Below are positions 48,665 through 57,444 of a DNA stretch of 64,000 bases, piece by piece. Every line of letters begins with the position of its first letter. Positions within the stretch are counted from its first letter, which is position 1. Source of the stretch: Cupriavidus lacunae (GTDB lineage Bacteria; Pseudomonadota; Gammaproteobacteria; Burkholderiales; Burkholderiaceae). The notes under the pieces were generated by a model. It ran no database searches, was not told the DNA's origin, and saw only the letters and a list, made by a program, of their open reading frames with translations. The translations under genes and the position numbers were made by a program. The stretch lies in contig NZ_QKWJ01000001.1 in NCBI RefSeq assembly GCF_003353055.1, positions 372,213 through 436,212 of the forward strand. Reading direction: 5' to 3'.

Positions 48665-48991
48665 GTGCTGATTTCTAACGCATTTGCCCAGACCGCCGGT
48701 GCCGGCGGCGCGGCTGGCGGCCTGATGAGCTTCCTGCCCATCATTCTGATGTTTGGTGTGCTGTGGTTCATCATGATCCGCCCGCAGATGAAGCGCCAGA
48801 AGGAATCCAAGGCAATGCTCGAAGCGCTGGCCAAGAACGACGAAGTCGTCACCGCCGGCGGCATCCTGGGCCGCGTGACCAAGGTCACCGACCAGTACGT
48901 CGGCCTGGAAATCGCCGCGGGCACCGAAATCACCGTGCAGAAGAATGCCGTGACCACCGTGCTGCCCAAGGGCTCGCTGAAGGCGCTCTGA
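48665..48991 (+). CDS. yajC: Sec translocon accessory protein YajC
   Basis: A 108-residue single-span membrane protein of the SecDF-YajC complex. It starts with GTG 48665 after ACGGAGA. The hydrophobic segment FLPIILMFGVLWFIMIRPQMKRQKE spans residues ~22-46 with the conserved RPQ, and the cytoplasmic part has LAKNDEVVTAGGILGRVTKV. It precedes secD by 210 bases. Confidence 0.95.
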   Translation: MLISNAFAQTAGAGGAAGGLMSFLPIILMFGVLWFIMIRPQMKRQKESKAMLEALAKNDEVVTAGGILGRVTKVTDQYVGLEIAAGTEITVQKNAVTTVLPKGSLKAL

Positions 48992-49201
48992 TCCCCCGGA
49001 TCGCGCGCGCGACTCCCGCCTTTGTCTTTTCCGGCATGCCCGTTCGCGCATGCCCCGGCAGCCGCCTGATCCAGCCCGACGAAGCCCTGGCGGCTTCGAT
49101 GCGTGGCTGCCAGGCGGCTGTTTGCCAAACCGGTTCGGCCCCGCCGACGTGGTGCGCCACGCCAGCGCCGGCCCCGCCAACCGCTGAATGACTGGCCAGA
49201 G

Positions 49202-51073
49202 ATGAATCGTTATCCGCTTTGGAAATACCTCGTGATCCTGGTGGCCCTGGCCATCGGCATCACCTACACCTTGCCGAACTTCTTCGGCGAGGCGCCCGCC
49301 GTGCAGGTGTCCTCGGGCAAGGCCACGGTCAAGGTCGACCTGTCGATGCAGAAGCAGGTCGAAGAGATCCTGGCGCAGAACCAGCTCCAGCCTGACGGCG
49401 TCTTCTTCGATATTTCCGGCCAGTCGGGCTCGGTCAAGGCGCGCTTTCGCACCACCGACGAGCAGCTCAAGGCCAAGGACGTGCTGTCGCGCACGCTGAA
49501 CCCGGACGCGGCCGACGCCACCTACGTGGTGGCGCTGAACCTGCTGTCGGGCTCGCCGCGCTGGCTGACCGCCATGCACGCGCTGCCGATGTACCTGGGC
49601 CTGGACCTGCGCGGTGGCGTGCACTTCCTGCTGCAGGTCGACATGAAGGGCGCCGTCGACAAGAAGCTCGACAGCCTGGCCGGCGACGCGCGCACCCTGC
49701 TGCGCGACAAGGGCATCCGCCACGGCGGCATCGACCGCGACGGCGAGCGCCTGACGGTGCGCTTCAACAACGCCGACGAGGCCGGCCGCGCGCGCGCCGT
49801 GCTGGCCGACAACCTGCGCGAAGTGGCGTTCGCCATGGACGGCAACAACATCGTCGGCACCTTCACCGACGCCGCCCGCAAGGCCGTGCAGGACGCCGCG
49901 GTCAAGCAGAACATCACCACGCTGCACAACCGCGTGAACGAGCTCGGCGTGGCCGAGCCGGTGATCCAGCAGCAAGGCGCCGACCGCATCGTGGTGCAGC
50001 TGCCGGGCGTGCAGGACACCGCCAAGGCCAAGGACATCATCGGCCGCACCGCCACGCTGGAAGCGCGCCTGGTTGACAACGACGCCCCGCGCAGCCCGCG
50101 TCCGGGCGACCCTATCCCGTTCGGCAGCGAGCTTTTCACCCAGGGCAACGGCGCCCCGGTGGTGCTGAAGAAGCAGGTCATCTTCACCGGCGACCGCATT
50201 GAAAGCGCCTCGGCCGGCTTCGACCAGAACCAGCGTCCTTCGGTCAACATCAAGCTCGACGCCCAGGGCGGCCGCGTGCTGCGCGACGTCTCGCGCGAGA
50301 ACCTGAAGAAGCCGATGGCGATCGTGCTGTTCGAGAAGGGCAAGGGCGAAGTGCTGACGGTGGCGACGATCCAGTCCGAACTGGGTTCGAGCTTCCAGAT
50401 CACCGGCTCCTACTCCACCGAAGCCGCCAACGACCTGGCGCTGCTGCTGCGCGCCGGCTCGCTGGCCGCGCCGATGGAGATCATCGAAGAGCGCACCATC
50501 GGCCCGTCGCTGGGCGCGGACAACATCAAGAAGGGCTTTGACTCGGTCGCCTACGGCTTTGCCGCCATCGCCGTGTTCATGATCCTGTACTACATGCTGT
50601 TCGGTGTGTTCTCGGTGGTGGCGCTGGCCGTGAACCTGCTGCTGCTGATCGCGGTGCTGTCGATGCTGCAGGCCACGCTGACGCTGCCGGGCATTGCCGC
50701 CATCGCGCTGGTGCTGGGCATGGCCATCGACGCCAACGTGCTGATCAACGAGCGCATCCGCGAAGAACTGCGCGCGGGCGCGTCGCCGCAGATGGCGATC
50801 GCGGTCGGTTTCGACCGCGCCTGGGCCACCATCCTGGACTCCAACGTGACCACGCTGATCGCCGGCCTGGCGCTGCTGGCCTTTGGTTCGGGCCCGGTGC
50901 GCGGCTTTGCCGTGGTGCACTGCCTGGGCATCCTGACCTCGATGTTCTCGGCGGTGTTCTTCAACCGCGGCCTGGTCAACCTCTGGTACGGCCGCAAGAA
51001 GAAGCTGCAGAGCGTGGCCATCGGCCAGATCTGGAAGCCGGGCAACGCCACCGACACGCCGGTCGCCAAGTAA
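49202..51073 (+). CDS. secD: Protein translocase subunit SecD
   Basis: A 623-residue RND-type inner-membrane protein. ATG 49202 (MNRYPLWKYLVILVALAIGI) begins the first helix. The large periplasmic P1 domain follows, with LGLDLRGGVHFLLQVD, and then five helices with VIQQQGADRIVVQLPGVQD before them and ALVLGMAIDANVLINERIREEL in the D4/D5 region. With SecF it uses the proton gradient to complete export. secF starts 63 bases later. Confidence 0.96.
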   Translation: MNRYPLWKYLVILVALAIGITYTLPNFFGEAPAVQVSSGKATVKVDLSMQKQVEEILAQNQLQPDGVFFDISGQSGSVKARFRTTDEQLKAKDVLSRTLNPDAADATYVVALNLLSGSPRWLTAMHALPMYLGLDLRGGVHFLLQVDMKGAVDKKLDSLAGDARTLLRDKGIRHGGIDRDGERLTVRFNNADEAGRARAVLADNLREVAFAMDGNNIVGTFTDAARKAVQDAAVKQNITTLHNRVNELGVAEPVIQQQGADRIVVQLPGVQDTAKAKDIIGRTATLEARLVDNDAPRSPRPGDPIPFGSELFTQGNGAPVVLKKQVIFTGDRIESASAGFDQNQRPSVNIKLDAQGGRVLRDVSRENLKKPMAIVLFEKGKGEVLTVATIQSELGSSFQITGSYSTEAANDLALLLRAGSLAAPMEIIEERTIGPSLGADNIKKGFDSVAYGFAAIAVFMILYYMLFGVFSVVALAVNLLLLIAVLSMLQATLTLPGIAAIALVLGMAIDANVLINERIREELRAGASPQMAIAVGFDRAWATILDSNVTTLIAGLALLAFGSGPVRGFAVVHCLGILTSMFSAVFFNRGLVNLWYGRKKKLQSVAIGQIWKPGNATDTPVAK

Positions 51074-51136
51074 GGCCACCGGTCAGCGATCAGCAGAACG
51101 ATCAGCAACAACTAGCAGTACAGAACAGGATTCAAC

Positions 51137-52108
51137 ATGGAATTCTTCCGCATCCGGCGCGACATTCCGTTCATGAAGAACGCGTTGGTCTTCAACGTGA
51201 TCTCCTTCCTGACGTTTGCCGCGGCCGTGTTCTTCCTCTGGCACAAGGGCCTGCACCTGTCGATCGAGTTCACCGGCGGCACGGTGATGGAGGTCAGCTA
51301 CCAGCAGGCGGCCGACCTGGAAAAGATCCGCGGCCAGGTGGGCAAGCTGGGCTACACCGACGTGCAGGTGCAGAACTTCGGCACCTCGCGCGACGTGATG
51401 ATCCGCCTGCCGCTGCAGAAGGGCACGGACGGCAAGCCCGTCACCTCGGCCCAGCAGAGCGAGCAGGTGATGACCTCGCTGCAGGCGGCCTCGCCTGACG
51501 TCAAGCTGCAACGGGTGGAGTTCGTCGGCCCGCAGGTGGGCAAGGAGCTGGCCACCGACGGCCTGCTGGCGCTGTTGTGCGTGGTGGCCGGCATCGTGAT
51601 CTACCTGTCGTTCCGCTTCGAATGGAAGTTCGCGGTCGCGGGCATCATCGCCAACCTGCACGACGTGGTCATCATCCTGGGCTTCTTCGCCTACTTCCAG
51701 TGGGAATTCTCGCTGTCGGTGCTGGCGGCGATCCTGGCGGTGCTGGGCTATTCGGTCAACGAATCGGTGGTGATCTTCGACCGGATCCGCGAGAACTTCC
51801 GCAAGTACCGCAAGATGACCACGCACGAGATCATCGACAACGCGATCACCAGCACCATCTCGCGGACCATCATCACCCACGGTTCGACCCAGATGATGGT
51901 GCTGTCGATGTTCTTCTTCGGCGGCCCCACCCTGCACTACTTCGCGCTGGCACTGACGGTCGGTATCCTGTTCGGCATCTACTCGTCGGTGTTCGTGGCC
52001 GCGGCGCTGGCGATGTGGCTGGGCGTCAAGCGCGAGGACCTGGTCAAGGGCGACAAGAAGTCCGAGTCGACCGACCGCGACGACCCCAACTACGGCGCGC
52101 AGGCATAG
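51137..52108 (+). CDS. secF: Protein translocase subunit SecF
   Basis: A 323-residue six-helix SecF. The N-terminus MEFFRIRRDIPFMKNALVFN leads into TM1; the periplasmic domain has IEFTGGTVMEV; the C-terminal membrane part has LGYSVNESVVIFDRIREN and TLHYFALALTVGILFGIYSSVFVA. It closes the queA-tgt-yajC-secD-secF series and is followed by a strong intrinsic terminator shared with phcQ. Confidence 0.96.
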   Translation: MEFFRIRRDIPFMKNALVFNVISFLTFAAAVFFLWHKGLHLSIEFTGGTVMEVSYQQAADLEKIRGQVGKLGYTDVQVQNFGTSRDVMIRLPLQKGTDGKPVTSAQQSEQVMTSLQAASPDVKLQRVEFVGPQVGKELATDGLLALLCVVAGIVIYLSFRFEWKFAVAGIIANLHDVVIILGFFAYFQWEFSLSVLAAILAVLGYSVNESVVIFDRIRENFRKYRKMTTHEIIDNAITSTISRTIITHGSTQMMVLSMFFFGGPTLHYFALALTVGILFGIYSSVFVAAALAMWLGVKREDLVKGDKKSESTDRDDPNYGAQA

Positions 52109-52132
52109 GCCCTGCCCTGCCGGCAAAAACAG

Positions 52133-52159
52133 AACGGCGCCCCGCGGGGCGCCGTTTTT
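52133..52159. terminator. Bidirectional terminator between secF and phcQ
   Basis: AACGGCGCCCC-gc-GGGGCGCCGTT is an 11-pair stem followed by TTTT on the plus strand, 25 bases after secF. On the minus strand the stem is followed by TTCTG, so it may serve phcQ more weakly. Confidence 0.85.
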
Positions 52160-52173
52160 CATGGCTGCAATGT

Positions 52174-52212
52174 CTGGGAAATCCAGCTGGGAAATCCAGC
52201 CGGGAGATTCAG
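52174..52212. repeat. Three tandem 13-bp repeats at the phcQ 3' end
   Basis: CTGGGAAATCCAG occurs twice exactly (52174-52186 and 52187-52199), and CCGGGAGATTCAG follows directly as a degenerate third copy that contains the phcQ stop codon. No function assigned. Confidence 0.6.
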
Positions 52213-53216
52213 GCCGGCATCGAGAACCGCTCGATCCACGCCGCCAGCCGGTCGGCCGCAAAGGCCTCGCTGCGCGGGACCGCGCGGCACACCACGGTCT
52301 CGCCGTCACGCGCGAATTTCACCGCGCCGCCAGCCTCTTCCAGCCACAGCAGGCTCGCCAGCCAGGCGGCGTGCGACGCCGACACCGGCGATCCCACCGG
52401 CTGCGCCAGGAACTCGGCCAGCGTCGCCGGTGCGGCCCACACCACGGTATCGCCGTCGCGGCGCACGACTTCGCTGCCGAGCGCGTCGGCGATCACCGCC
52501 GTGGCATCGGCCGCGCCCTTGCCCGCATGGGTGCTGCGCAGCTGTGCCAGGCGCGTGCCGACGGCATGGCCGAAGCTGCCGCTGCGCTCGGCTTCGGCGC
52601 GCACCAGGTCGGCGTAGTCCATGCGCTGCCAGTCCGGATCGACGCTTGCCGCGCCAGCCAGGTCGACCGCGGCGAGGTAGGTCTCAACCGGCTGGAAGCG
52701 GCCCGGCCCGATCAGGCTGGCGCACAGCGCGTGCACCATGCCGATGCGCGAAGCCACGGTCTGGGTCTGCAGCACCGACAGCTTCTCGCGCACCAGCTGG
52801 TCGCGTTCCTTGCGCAGGCCCGACAGTTCCAGCGCCTGCTTCAGCTCCATGCGCAGCGCGGTGATGTCCCACGGCTTCTTGATATAGCGGTGGATCTGCC
52901 CCTGGTTCACCGCCTCGACGGTCTGGTCGAGCTCCGAGTACGCGGTGGTCAGGATGCGCACGATATGCGGGTAGCGTTCGCGTGCGTAGCGCAGCAGTTC
53001 GTTGCCATGCTCGCCCGGCATGCGCTGGTCCGACACCAGTACCGCCAGGCTGCCGGCGTGGGCGTCCAGCATTGCCTTGCCCTCCTCGACGGAGCCGCCG
53101 GTGACCACCGGTGCCAGCGCGCCGATGGCACGCTGGAAATACTTGACTGCCGTAGCCTCGTCATCGACGAACAGAATCGCCGGGGGTGGTGCCTGGGTGG
53201 CATTCGGTTCGGTCAT
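52209..53216 (-). CDS. phcQ: Response regulator PhcQ-like
   Basis: A 335-residue protein with an N-terminal receiver domain (residues ~13-130): acidic pair D18-D19, phosphoacceptor D63 (VSDQRMPG), and the conserved lysine K113 before PW. The C-terminal ~200 residues have no recognised DNA-binding motif and include a helical linker (RKERDQLVREKLSVLQTQTV). It overlaps phcR by 4 bases (ATGA). In Ralstonia solanacearum the phcBSRQ operon ends with such a regulator; identification here rests on domain order and position. Confidence 0.78.
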   Translation of the reverse strand: MTEPNATQAPPPAILFVDDEATAVKYFQRAIGALAPVVTGGSVEEGKAMLDAHAGSLAVLVSDQRMPGEHGNELLRYARERYPHIVRILTTAYSELDQTVEAVNQGQIHRYIKKPWDITALRMELKQALELSGLRKERDQLVREKLSVLQTQTVASRIGMVHALCASLIGPGRFQPVETYLAAVDLAGAASVDPDWQRMDYADLVRAEAERSGSFGHAVGTRLAQLRSTHAGKGAADATAVIADALGSEVVRRDGDTVVWAAPATLAEFLAQPVGSPVSASHAAWLASLLWLEEAGGAVKFARDGETVVCRAVPRSEAFAADRLAAWIERFSMPA

Positions 53217-54346
53217 CGGTCACTCCTATGCTTTCGACTCTTGAAACTTGGAAAGTCCAGCGTCACCGTCGTGCCGGCGCCGGACGCGGATTCGATCCGG
53301 ATCCCGCCGCCAAAGGACTGCATGACGCGGTTGCAGAAAATCATGCCCAGGCCGCTGCCACCGGCGCTGGCGTGGGTGGTGACGGGATCGACCAGCAGCC
53401 GGTCCATCACCTCGGGCGGAATGCCCGGCCCGTTGTCGCAGATGCGGATCTCGGCGCGCGGCTGCGCCACCACCACAAAGCGCAGCGACGGCACGCCGAC
53501 ATCGGCCAGCGCCCGCAACGCATTGCTCATCACCGAGGAAAGCACCAGCGCCACGCAGTTGGGCAGGGTCTGCACAGGGAAATCCCCCTGCATATCGACC
53601 TCCACCCAGCTGCGCTGCTCCCCCGCGAAGGGGTAGCTGTCCAGCAGCGACGAGACCAGCACGCCGGCGCTGACCTCGTTGGCGGTCCCGCGCCGCACCG
53701 GCCCGCTGCCGGCGCTGTTGCGCACCGACTGCAGGAACGACGACAGCACCGCCAGGCAATACTGGGCGTTGTCGTGCATGGCGCTGGCGGCCTGGCCGAT
53801 TTCGCCCTGGCGCTGCGCACTGTATTCGCCGGCCGCGCGTGCGCCGATGCCGCGCGCAAAGTTGGCAATGGCCGCCAATGGCGTGTTCAGCTCATGCGCC
53901 AGGAAGGCCAGGGTCTCGTCGATCGCCATCAGCCGGTGCTGGCGCAGGGTGCGCTCGCGGTGGCGCTCGGCGGCCCGTGCCAGCACGTCGCGCAGGTTGC
54001 CCACACTCAGCGGTTTTTCCAGGATCTGGAAGATCTCGCCGCTGTTGACCGTTTGCAGCAGCACCTCCTTGTCGGCATAGGCCGTCACCAGGATGCGCAC
54101 GATCTGCGGATACGCCTGCGCCACCTGGCGCAGCAGCACGCCGCCATCGCGCCCGGGCATGCGGAAGTCGGTCACCAGGATCGCCACGCGGGCGGGGTCC
54201 GAGCGCAGCACCGACATGGCTTCGTCGGCGCTGCTGGCCAGCAGCACCTCATAGTCGCTGCCGACCGCGCGGGCGAAGTACTTGCGCGCCATGTCTTCGT
54301 CGTCGACGTAGAGGACGGCAGGCCGTGCCTGCATGACTTCGCTCAT
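53213..54346 (-). CDS. phcR: PhcR-like hybrid (receiver plus histidine kinase domains)
   Basis: A 377-residue protein with REC first and kinase second, an inverted hybrid. REC: D15-D16, phosphoacceptor D60 (VTDFRMPGRDGG), K111. The kinase H-box is LAHELNTPLAAI with H151; the ATPase has an N-box-like SSVMSNALRAL, ICDNGPGIP and GGSGLGMIF. No membrane segment, so cytoplasmic. In R. solanacearum PhcR is the REC-kinase partner of PhcS; the same architecture and place after phcS support this name. phcS ends 6 bases upstream of its start. Confidence 0.82.
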   Translation of the reverse strand: MSEVMQARPAVLYVDDEDMARKYFARAVGSDYEVLLASSADEAMSVLRSDPARVAILVTDFRMPGRDGGVLLRQVAQAYPQIVRILVTAYADKEVLLQTVNSGEIFQILEKPLSVGNLRDVLARAAERHRERTLRQHRLMAIDETLAFLAHELNTPLAAIANFARGIGARAAGEYSAQRQGEIGQAASAMHDNAQYCLAVLSSFLQSVRNSAGSGPVRRGTANEVSAGVLVSSLLDSYPFAGEQRSWVEVDMQGDFPVQTLPNCVALVLSSVMSNALRALADVGVPSLRFVVVAQPRAEIRICDNGPGIPPEVMDRLLVDPVTTHASAGGSGLGMIFCNRVMQSFGGGIRIESASGAGTTVTLDFPSFKSRKHRSDR

Positions 54347-54352
54347 GGCTGG

Positions 54353-55690
54353 TTACTCCGCACGCGGCAGGTCGAAGCTGAAGGCGGTCCACTGGCCGAG
54401 TTCGCTCTCGGCAAACAGCTGGCCGCCATGGCGCTCGATCACCGCGTAGCTGATCGACAGGCCCAGGCCAAGCCCCTGCCCCACCTCGCGCGTGGTGAAG
54501 AACGGCTCGAACACGCGCGCCAGGTTTTCCTGCGGAATGCCAGGGCCGTTGTCGCGTACCGTGACATGCAGGCGGTGGTTGTCCCACCTGGCCGTGGTAT
54601 GGATGGCCGGCGCCGCCGTGCCCGCCTTGCGCATGGCCAGCGCGGCATTCGAGAACAGGTTGATCAGCACGCCGATGATGGCCGCTTCGTCACCCAGCAC
54701 CAGGGTGTCGGTGACCAGCTCGCGCGTCAGGGTGACGCCGCGCAGTTCATGCGCGGTCAGGCGGATCGACGAATCGAGCGCCTTCTCGAACAGGAACGGC
54801 GTGCCCTCGACCTCGGCGCCGGGCTTGCGGTAGGCAAAGGTCTTCAGGTCGGAAACGATATGCTGGATGCGCTGCATGCCCTGCTTGGCGTCGACCAGGC
54901 ACTCTTCCAGCGCCGGGGCTTCCTTGGCCTGCGGCTCTTCCATCGCCACTTCGATCGCCATCAGGCAGAAGTTGACCGGGTTGTTCACCTCGTGCAGCAG
55001 GCCGGCCGCCAGGGTACCGATGGCGGCCATCTTCTCCTGCTGCAGCATCTGGCCCTTGATGTCGGCCAGGCGCCGGTTGATGTCGGCAAGCTCTTCGTTC
55101 TTGTGCGCCAGCTCTTCCTTCAGGCGGATCAGGTGGAAGTGCCCGCGCTCGTTCATGAAGGTGTAGACCGCGCTGGCCACGATCGAAAACAGGATAAACA
55201 GCGAATTGACGATAAAGTGCGCGCGCTGCGCGAGCCCGTCCGGGTGGATCAGGCAGGCGGCCAGGTACATCAGGTAAGTCACCACGCCAAAGCCGATGGT
55301 CTGCCACAGCCCCATGGGCATGGCGATGCCGACCGCGAAGATGACCAGGTTCAGCCCGGCGTAGTAGATGGACGAGGCGCCGTCGGTGGTGGCGATCATC
55401 CACGCAATCATGAACTGCGGCAGCAGCAGCCAGCCCAGCGTGAGCGGCTGCACGAAGCGCCTGCCGGCCTGGTTGGCCAGCAGCAGGAAGATCAGCCCGA
55501 TCAGGACCGAGACCACCAGGCGGGCGACAAAGAACTGCAGCTGATGCGCGGGATAGATGCCGTAGTCGAGCCCGACGCCGGCCATCACCAGCACGATGGC
55601 CGTCAGCGCCCCCGCCCGGCTCGACACCAGGCGGAACTCGCGCAGGTCAGTCTCGTAGGGGGAATACCTGCCCGAAGTCCTTTTCAGCAT
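54353..55690 (-). CDS. phcS: Membrane sensor histidine kinase PhcS-like
   Basis: A 445-residue sensor kinase. Roughly six helices fill residues 27-178, with no large periplasmic loop, so a hydrophobic signal in the membrane is a likely ligand. A coiled-coil (KEELAHKNEELADINRRLAD) leads to the H-box LLHEVNNPVNF with H233, then N-box LINLFSNAALAM, VRDNGPGIP, FEPFFTTRE and GLGLGLSISY. R. solanacearum PhcS senses 3-hydroxy fatty-acid methyl esters made by PhcB; phcB starts here 5 bases upstream. Confidence 0.85.
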   Translation of the reverse strand: MLKRTSGRYSPYETDLREFRLVSSRAGALTAIVLVMAGVGLDYGIYPAHQLQFFVARLVVSVLIGLIFLLLANQAGRRFVQPLTLGWLLLPQFMIAWMIATTDGASSIYYAGLNLVIFAVGIAMPMGLWQTIGFGVVTYLMYLAACLIHPDGLAQRAHFIVNSLFILFSIVASAVYTFMNERGHFHLIRLKEELAHKNEELADINRRLADIKGQMLQQEKMAAIGTLAAGLLHEVNNPVNFCLMAIEVAMEEPQAKEAPALEECLVDAKQGMQRIQHIVSDLKTFAYRKPGAEVEGTPFLFEKALDSSIRLTAHELRGVTLTRELVTDTLVLGDEAAIIGVLINLFSNAALAMRKAGTAAPAIHTTARWDNHRLHVTVRDNGPGIPQENLARVFEPFFTTREVGQGLGLGLSISYAVIERHGGQLFAESELGQWTAFSFDLPRAE

Positions 55691-55695
55691 GGTGG

Positions 55696-57099
55696 TCAGG
55701 CCTTGGCCGGATCAGTCACGACCGCTTCCACAAACACGTTGACGCCGGTCGGGTCGACGTAGGTGCGGCCGTCACGCGTATTGGACGGCAGCAACGACCG
55801 CATACCGGCCTCATCGCGGTAGATCAGGTACCACTCCAGCATATGTTCCATGCTGTACCGTTCGGGGTTGTCGACGTGGACGTTGGTGGCCAGGATGCGC
55901 CCCTCGGGGTGCGTGCGCGTGGAGAAATAGCTGAGCAGGCGCGCGCAGACGCGGTCGGACAGGTAGTCGAACAGGCCGGCGCAATAGACCCCGTCGAACT
56001 CGCGCAGCGAGGGGTCCGGGTCGATGCGGCGCTTGAGCAGTTCGTGCACCGAGTGGTGGACATATTCCACCTCGACCTTCGCATTCGCCTGGCGGCAGCT
56101 CTCGTTGATGCGCTCGCGGGCGTACTCCAGCGTTTCCTGGCTGAAATCGAGCAGCTGGAACGACAGCCAGTGCGGCTCGGGGTACTCGGTAATGAAGCGG
56201 TTGATCTCGACCGCGGGGCCGCAGCCGACATTGAGCAGGCGGAACGGCTTGCCCGCGGCACGGGCCTGGTCGGCCATGCGCACCAGGAAGTCGACCAGCA
56301 GTTCGATGCGGTTGCGGTGGGCAGCGGCCACGGACGACTGCAGGAACGTCGCATTGACGATCTGGAAGTACGTGCTGGGGCCCTGGCGCGGATCCGACAG
56401 GATCTGGTTGACCATCTCGTAGTCGCCGGCATAGCCCAGCGGCTTGGTGTAGGTCCGGAACACGAACGGCGAGCGCAGCAGCAAGGGATGCAGCGCCGCC
56501 TGGGTGAAGGTGCGGTGCATCACCGTGTCCTCTTCCGGCACGTGCGCGGCTTCGCCGTCGAGCCGCGCGGAATACTCGCGGATCTTCATGGCGATCGGGG
56601 TGGCCAGTTCCTCGAACACGTCCATGCGCAGCGTATCGCCTTCCTTGGGCAGCGTGCTGGTCATGTCGACCTGCTCCACCCAGCGCGACACCTCGGACAG
56701 GAACGCGCGCATCTCGTTGACCACGATCTGGTAGTCACGCCGGATATTGAACCGCTTTTCCCAGTCCTGCACGAACTGCAGCGACTCGCGCGCGACCGAT
56801 TTGGGCTCGTCGTCGAGATTGCTCAGTTCCAGCCATTCGTCAATCAGCGTCAGCGAGACCACCGCGGTCAGGCCGGTGTTCACCAGGCTCATGACCACGG
56901 CCTTGCCGAGGTAGGCATTCTTGGCGCCCATGCGGACGCTGAGTTCACTCAGCACCTCGCTGACCTGCACGATCGAATACGGATTGTAGATCTCCATCAC
57001 CAGAGACTTTCTCTGGAGATTGACAATCGTGCCCCGCACCTGCTCGCCCTGCGAGTTGCGGAAACTAACTACCGGATCGATTTGCGTTTTGGAATACAC
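55696..57099 (-). CDS. phcB: SAM-dependent methyltransferase PhcB-like (quorum-signal synthase)
   Basis: A 467-residue protein. The first ~95 residues resemble a PilZ-like beta domain (SFRNSQGEQVRGTIVNLQRK); a helical middle follows; the C-terminal half is a class I methyltransferase with SAM motif LLNVGCGPAVEINRF at 288-302. GTG 57099 is the start, MYSKTQIDPVVSF. In R. solanacearum PhcB methylates a 3-hydroxy fatty acid to the methyl-ester signal sensed by PhcS. The four-gene order B-S-R-Q is present here complete. The exact chain length of the product cannot be read from sequence. Confidence 0.85.
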   Translation of the reverse strand: MYSKTQIDPVVSFRNSQGEQVRGTIVNLQRKSLVMEIYNPYSIVQVSEVLSELSVRMGAKNAYLGKAVVMSLVNTGLTAVVSLTLIDEWLELSNLDDEPKSVARESLQFVQDWEKRFNIRRDYQIVVNEMRAFLSEVSRWVEQVDMTSTLPKEGDTLRMDVFEELATPIAMKIREYSARLDGEAAHVPEEDTVMHRTFTQAALHPLLLRSPFVFRTYTKPLGYAGDYEMVNQILSDPRQGPSTYFQIVNATFLQSSVAAAHRNRIELLVDFLVRMADQARAAGKPFRLLNVGCGPAVEINRFITEYPEPHWLSFQLLDFSQETLEYARERINESCRQANAKVEVEYVHHSVHELLKRRIDPDPSLREFDGVYCAGLFDYLSDRVCARLLSYFSTRTHPEGRILATNVHVDNPERYSMEHMLEWYLIYRDEAGMRSLLPSNTRDGRTYVDPTGVNVFVEAVVTDPAKA

Positions 57100-57384
57100 G
57101 GTATTGCGCCAGGGAAAACCGGGAAACGCTGCAGGCCATACAGCCAGGGCAGAACGGCCGGGTACAGCATGAGAGGCGAGGAGGTCGCGGGAGGGCTACC
57201 GGTATTGGGACATGCAGCGAATGCTCATAGTGATGCGCTATAGCCGGTTGCGGGCATGGCTGCCCCCGCCTTGGCAGGAGTAGCAATACCCCGATCAAGG
57301 TGGATTGCCGCGGGCCATTGTACTGTGCCCGTCGCAAGTCGTACAACAAAGTGCCCTGGCAGCCCCCCGGATGGTGCAGAGCAA
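57100..57384. other. Leader and promoter region of the phc operon
   Basis: No supported gene. A sigma-70-like promoter lies at 57317-57346, leaving a ~210-base untranslated leader before the phcB GTG. The leader contains short frames (for example a 10-codon ATG frame near 57228 and one overlapping the phcB start in another frame) without clear ribosome sites. Confidence 0.45.
57317..57346 (-). promoter_or_regulatory. Candidate promoter of the phc operon with flanking inverted repeat
   Basis: Minus strand TTGTAC (57346-57341), 18 bases, then TACAAT (57322-57317). The pair also forms an inverted repeat TTGTAC ... GTACAA, a possible operator covering the promoter. It lies 39 bases past the yceI terminator. 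Confidence 0.4.
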
Positions 57385-57411
57385 CAAAAAAGGCCGGCAT
57401 GGCCGGCCTTG
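57385..57411 (-). terminator. Rho-independent terminator after yceI
   Basis: Minus strand AAGGCCGGCC-AT-GCCGGCCTT stem followed by TTTTGTTGC, ~33 bases after the yceI stop. It insulates the yceI genes from the phc operon. Confidence 0.85.
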
Positions 57412-57444
57412 ACAGCTTGGAACCCGCCGCAGCGGGCCGCGCGC

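Noticed and set aside
53186..55762. 858-codon frame antisense to phcR and phcS
   Set aside because: Shadow of two kinase genes with complete motifs on the minus strand.
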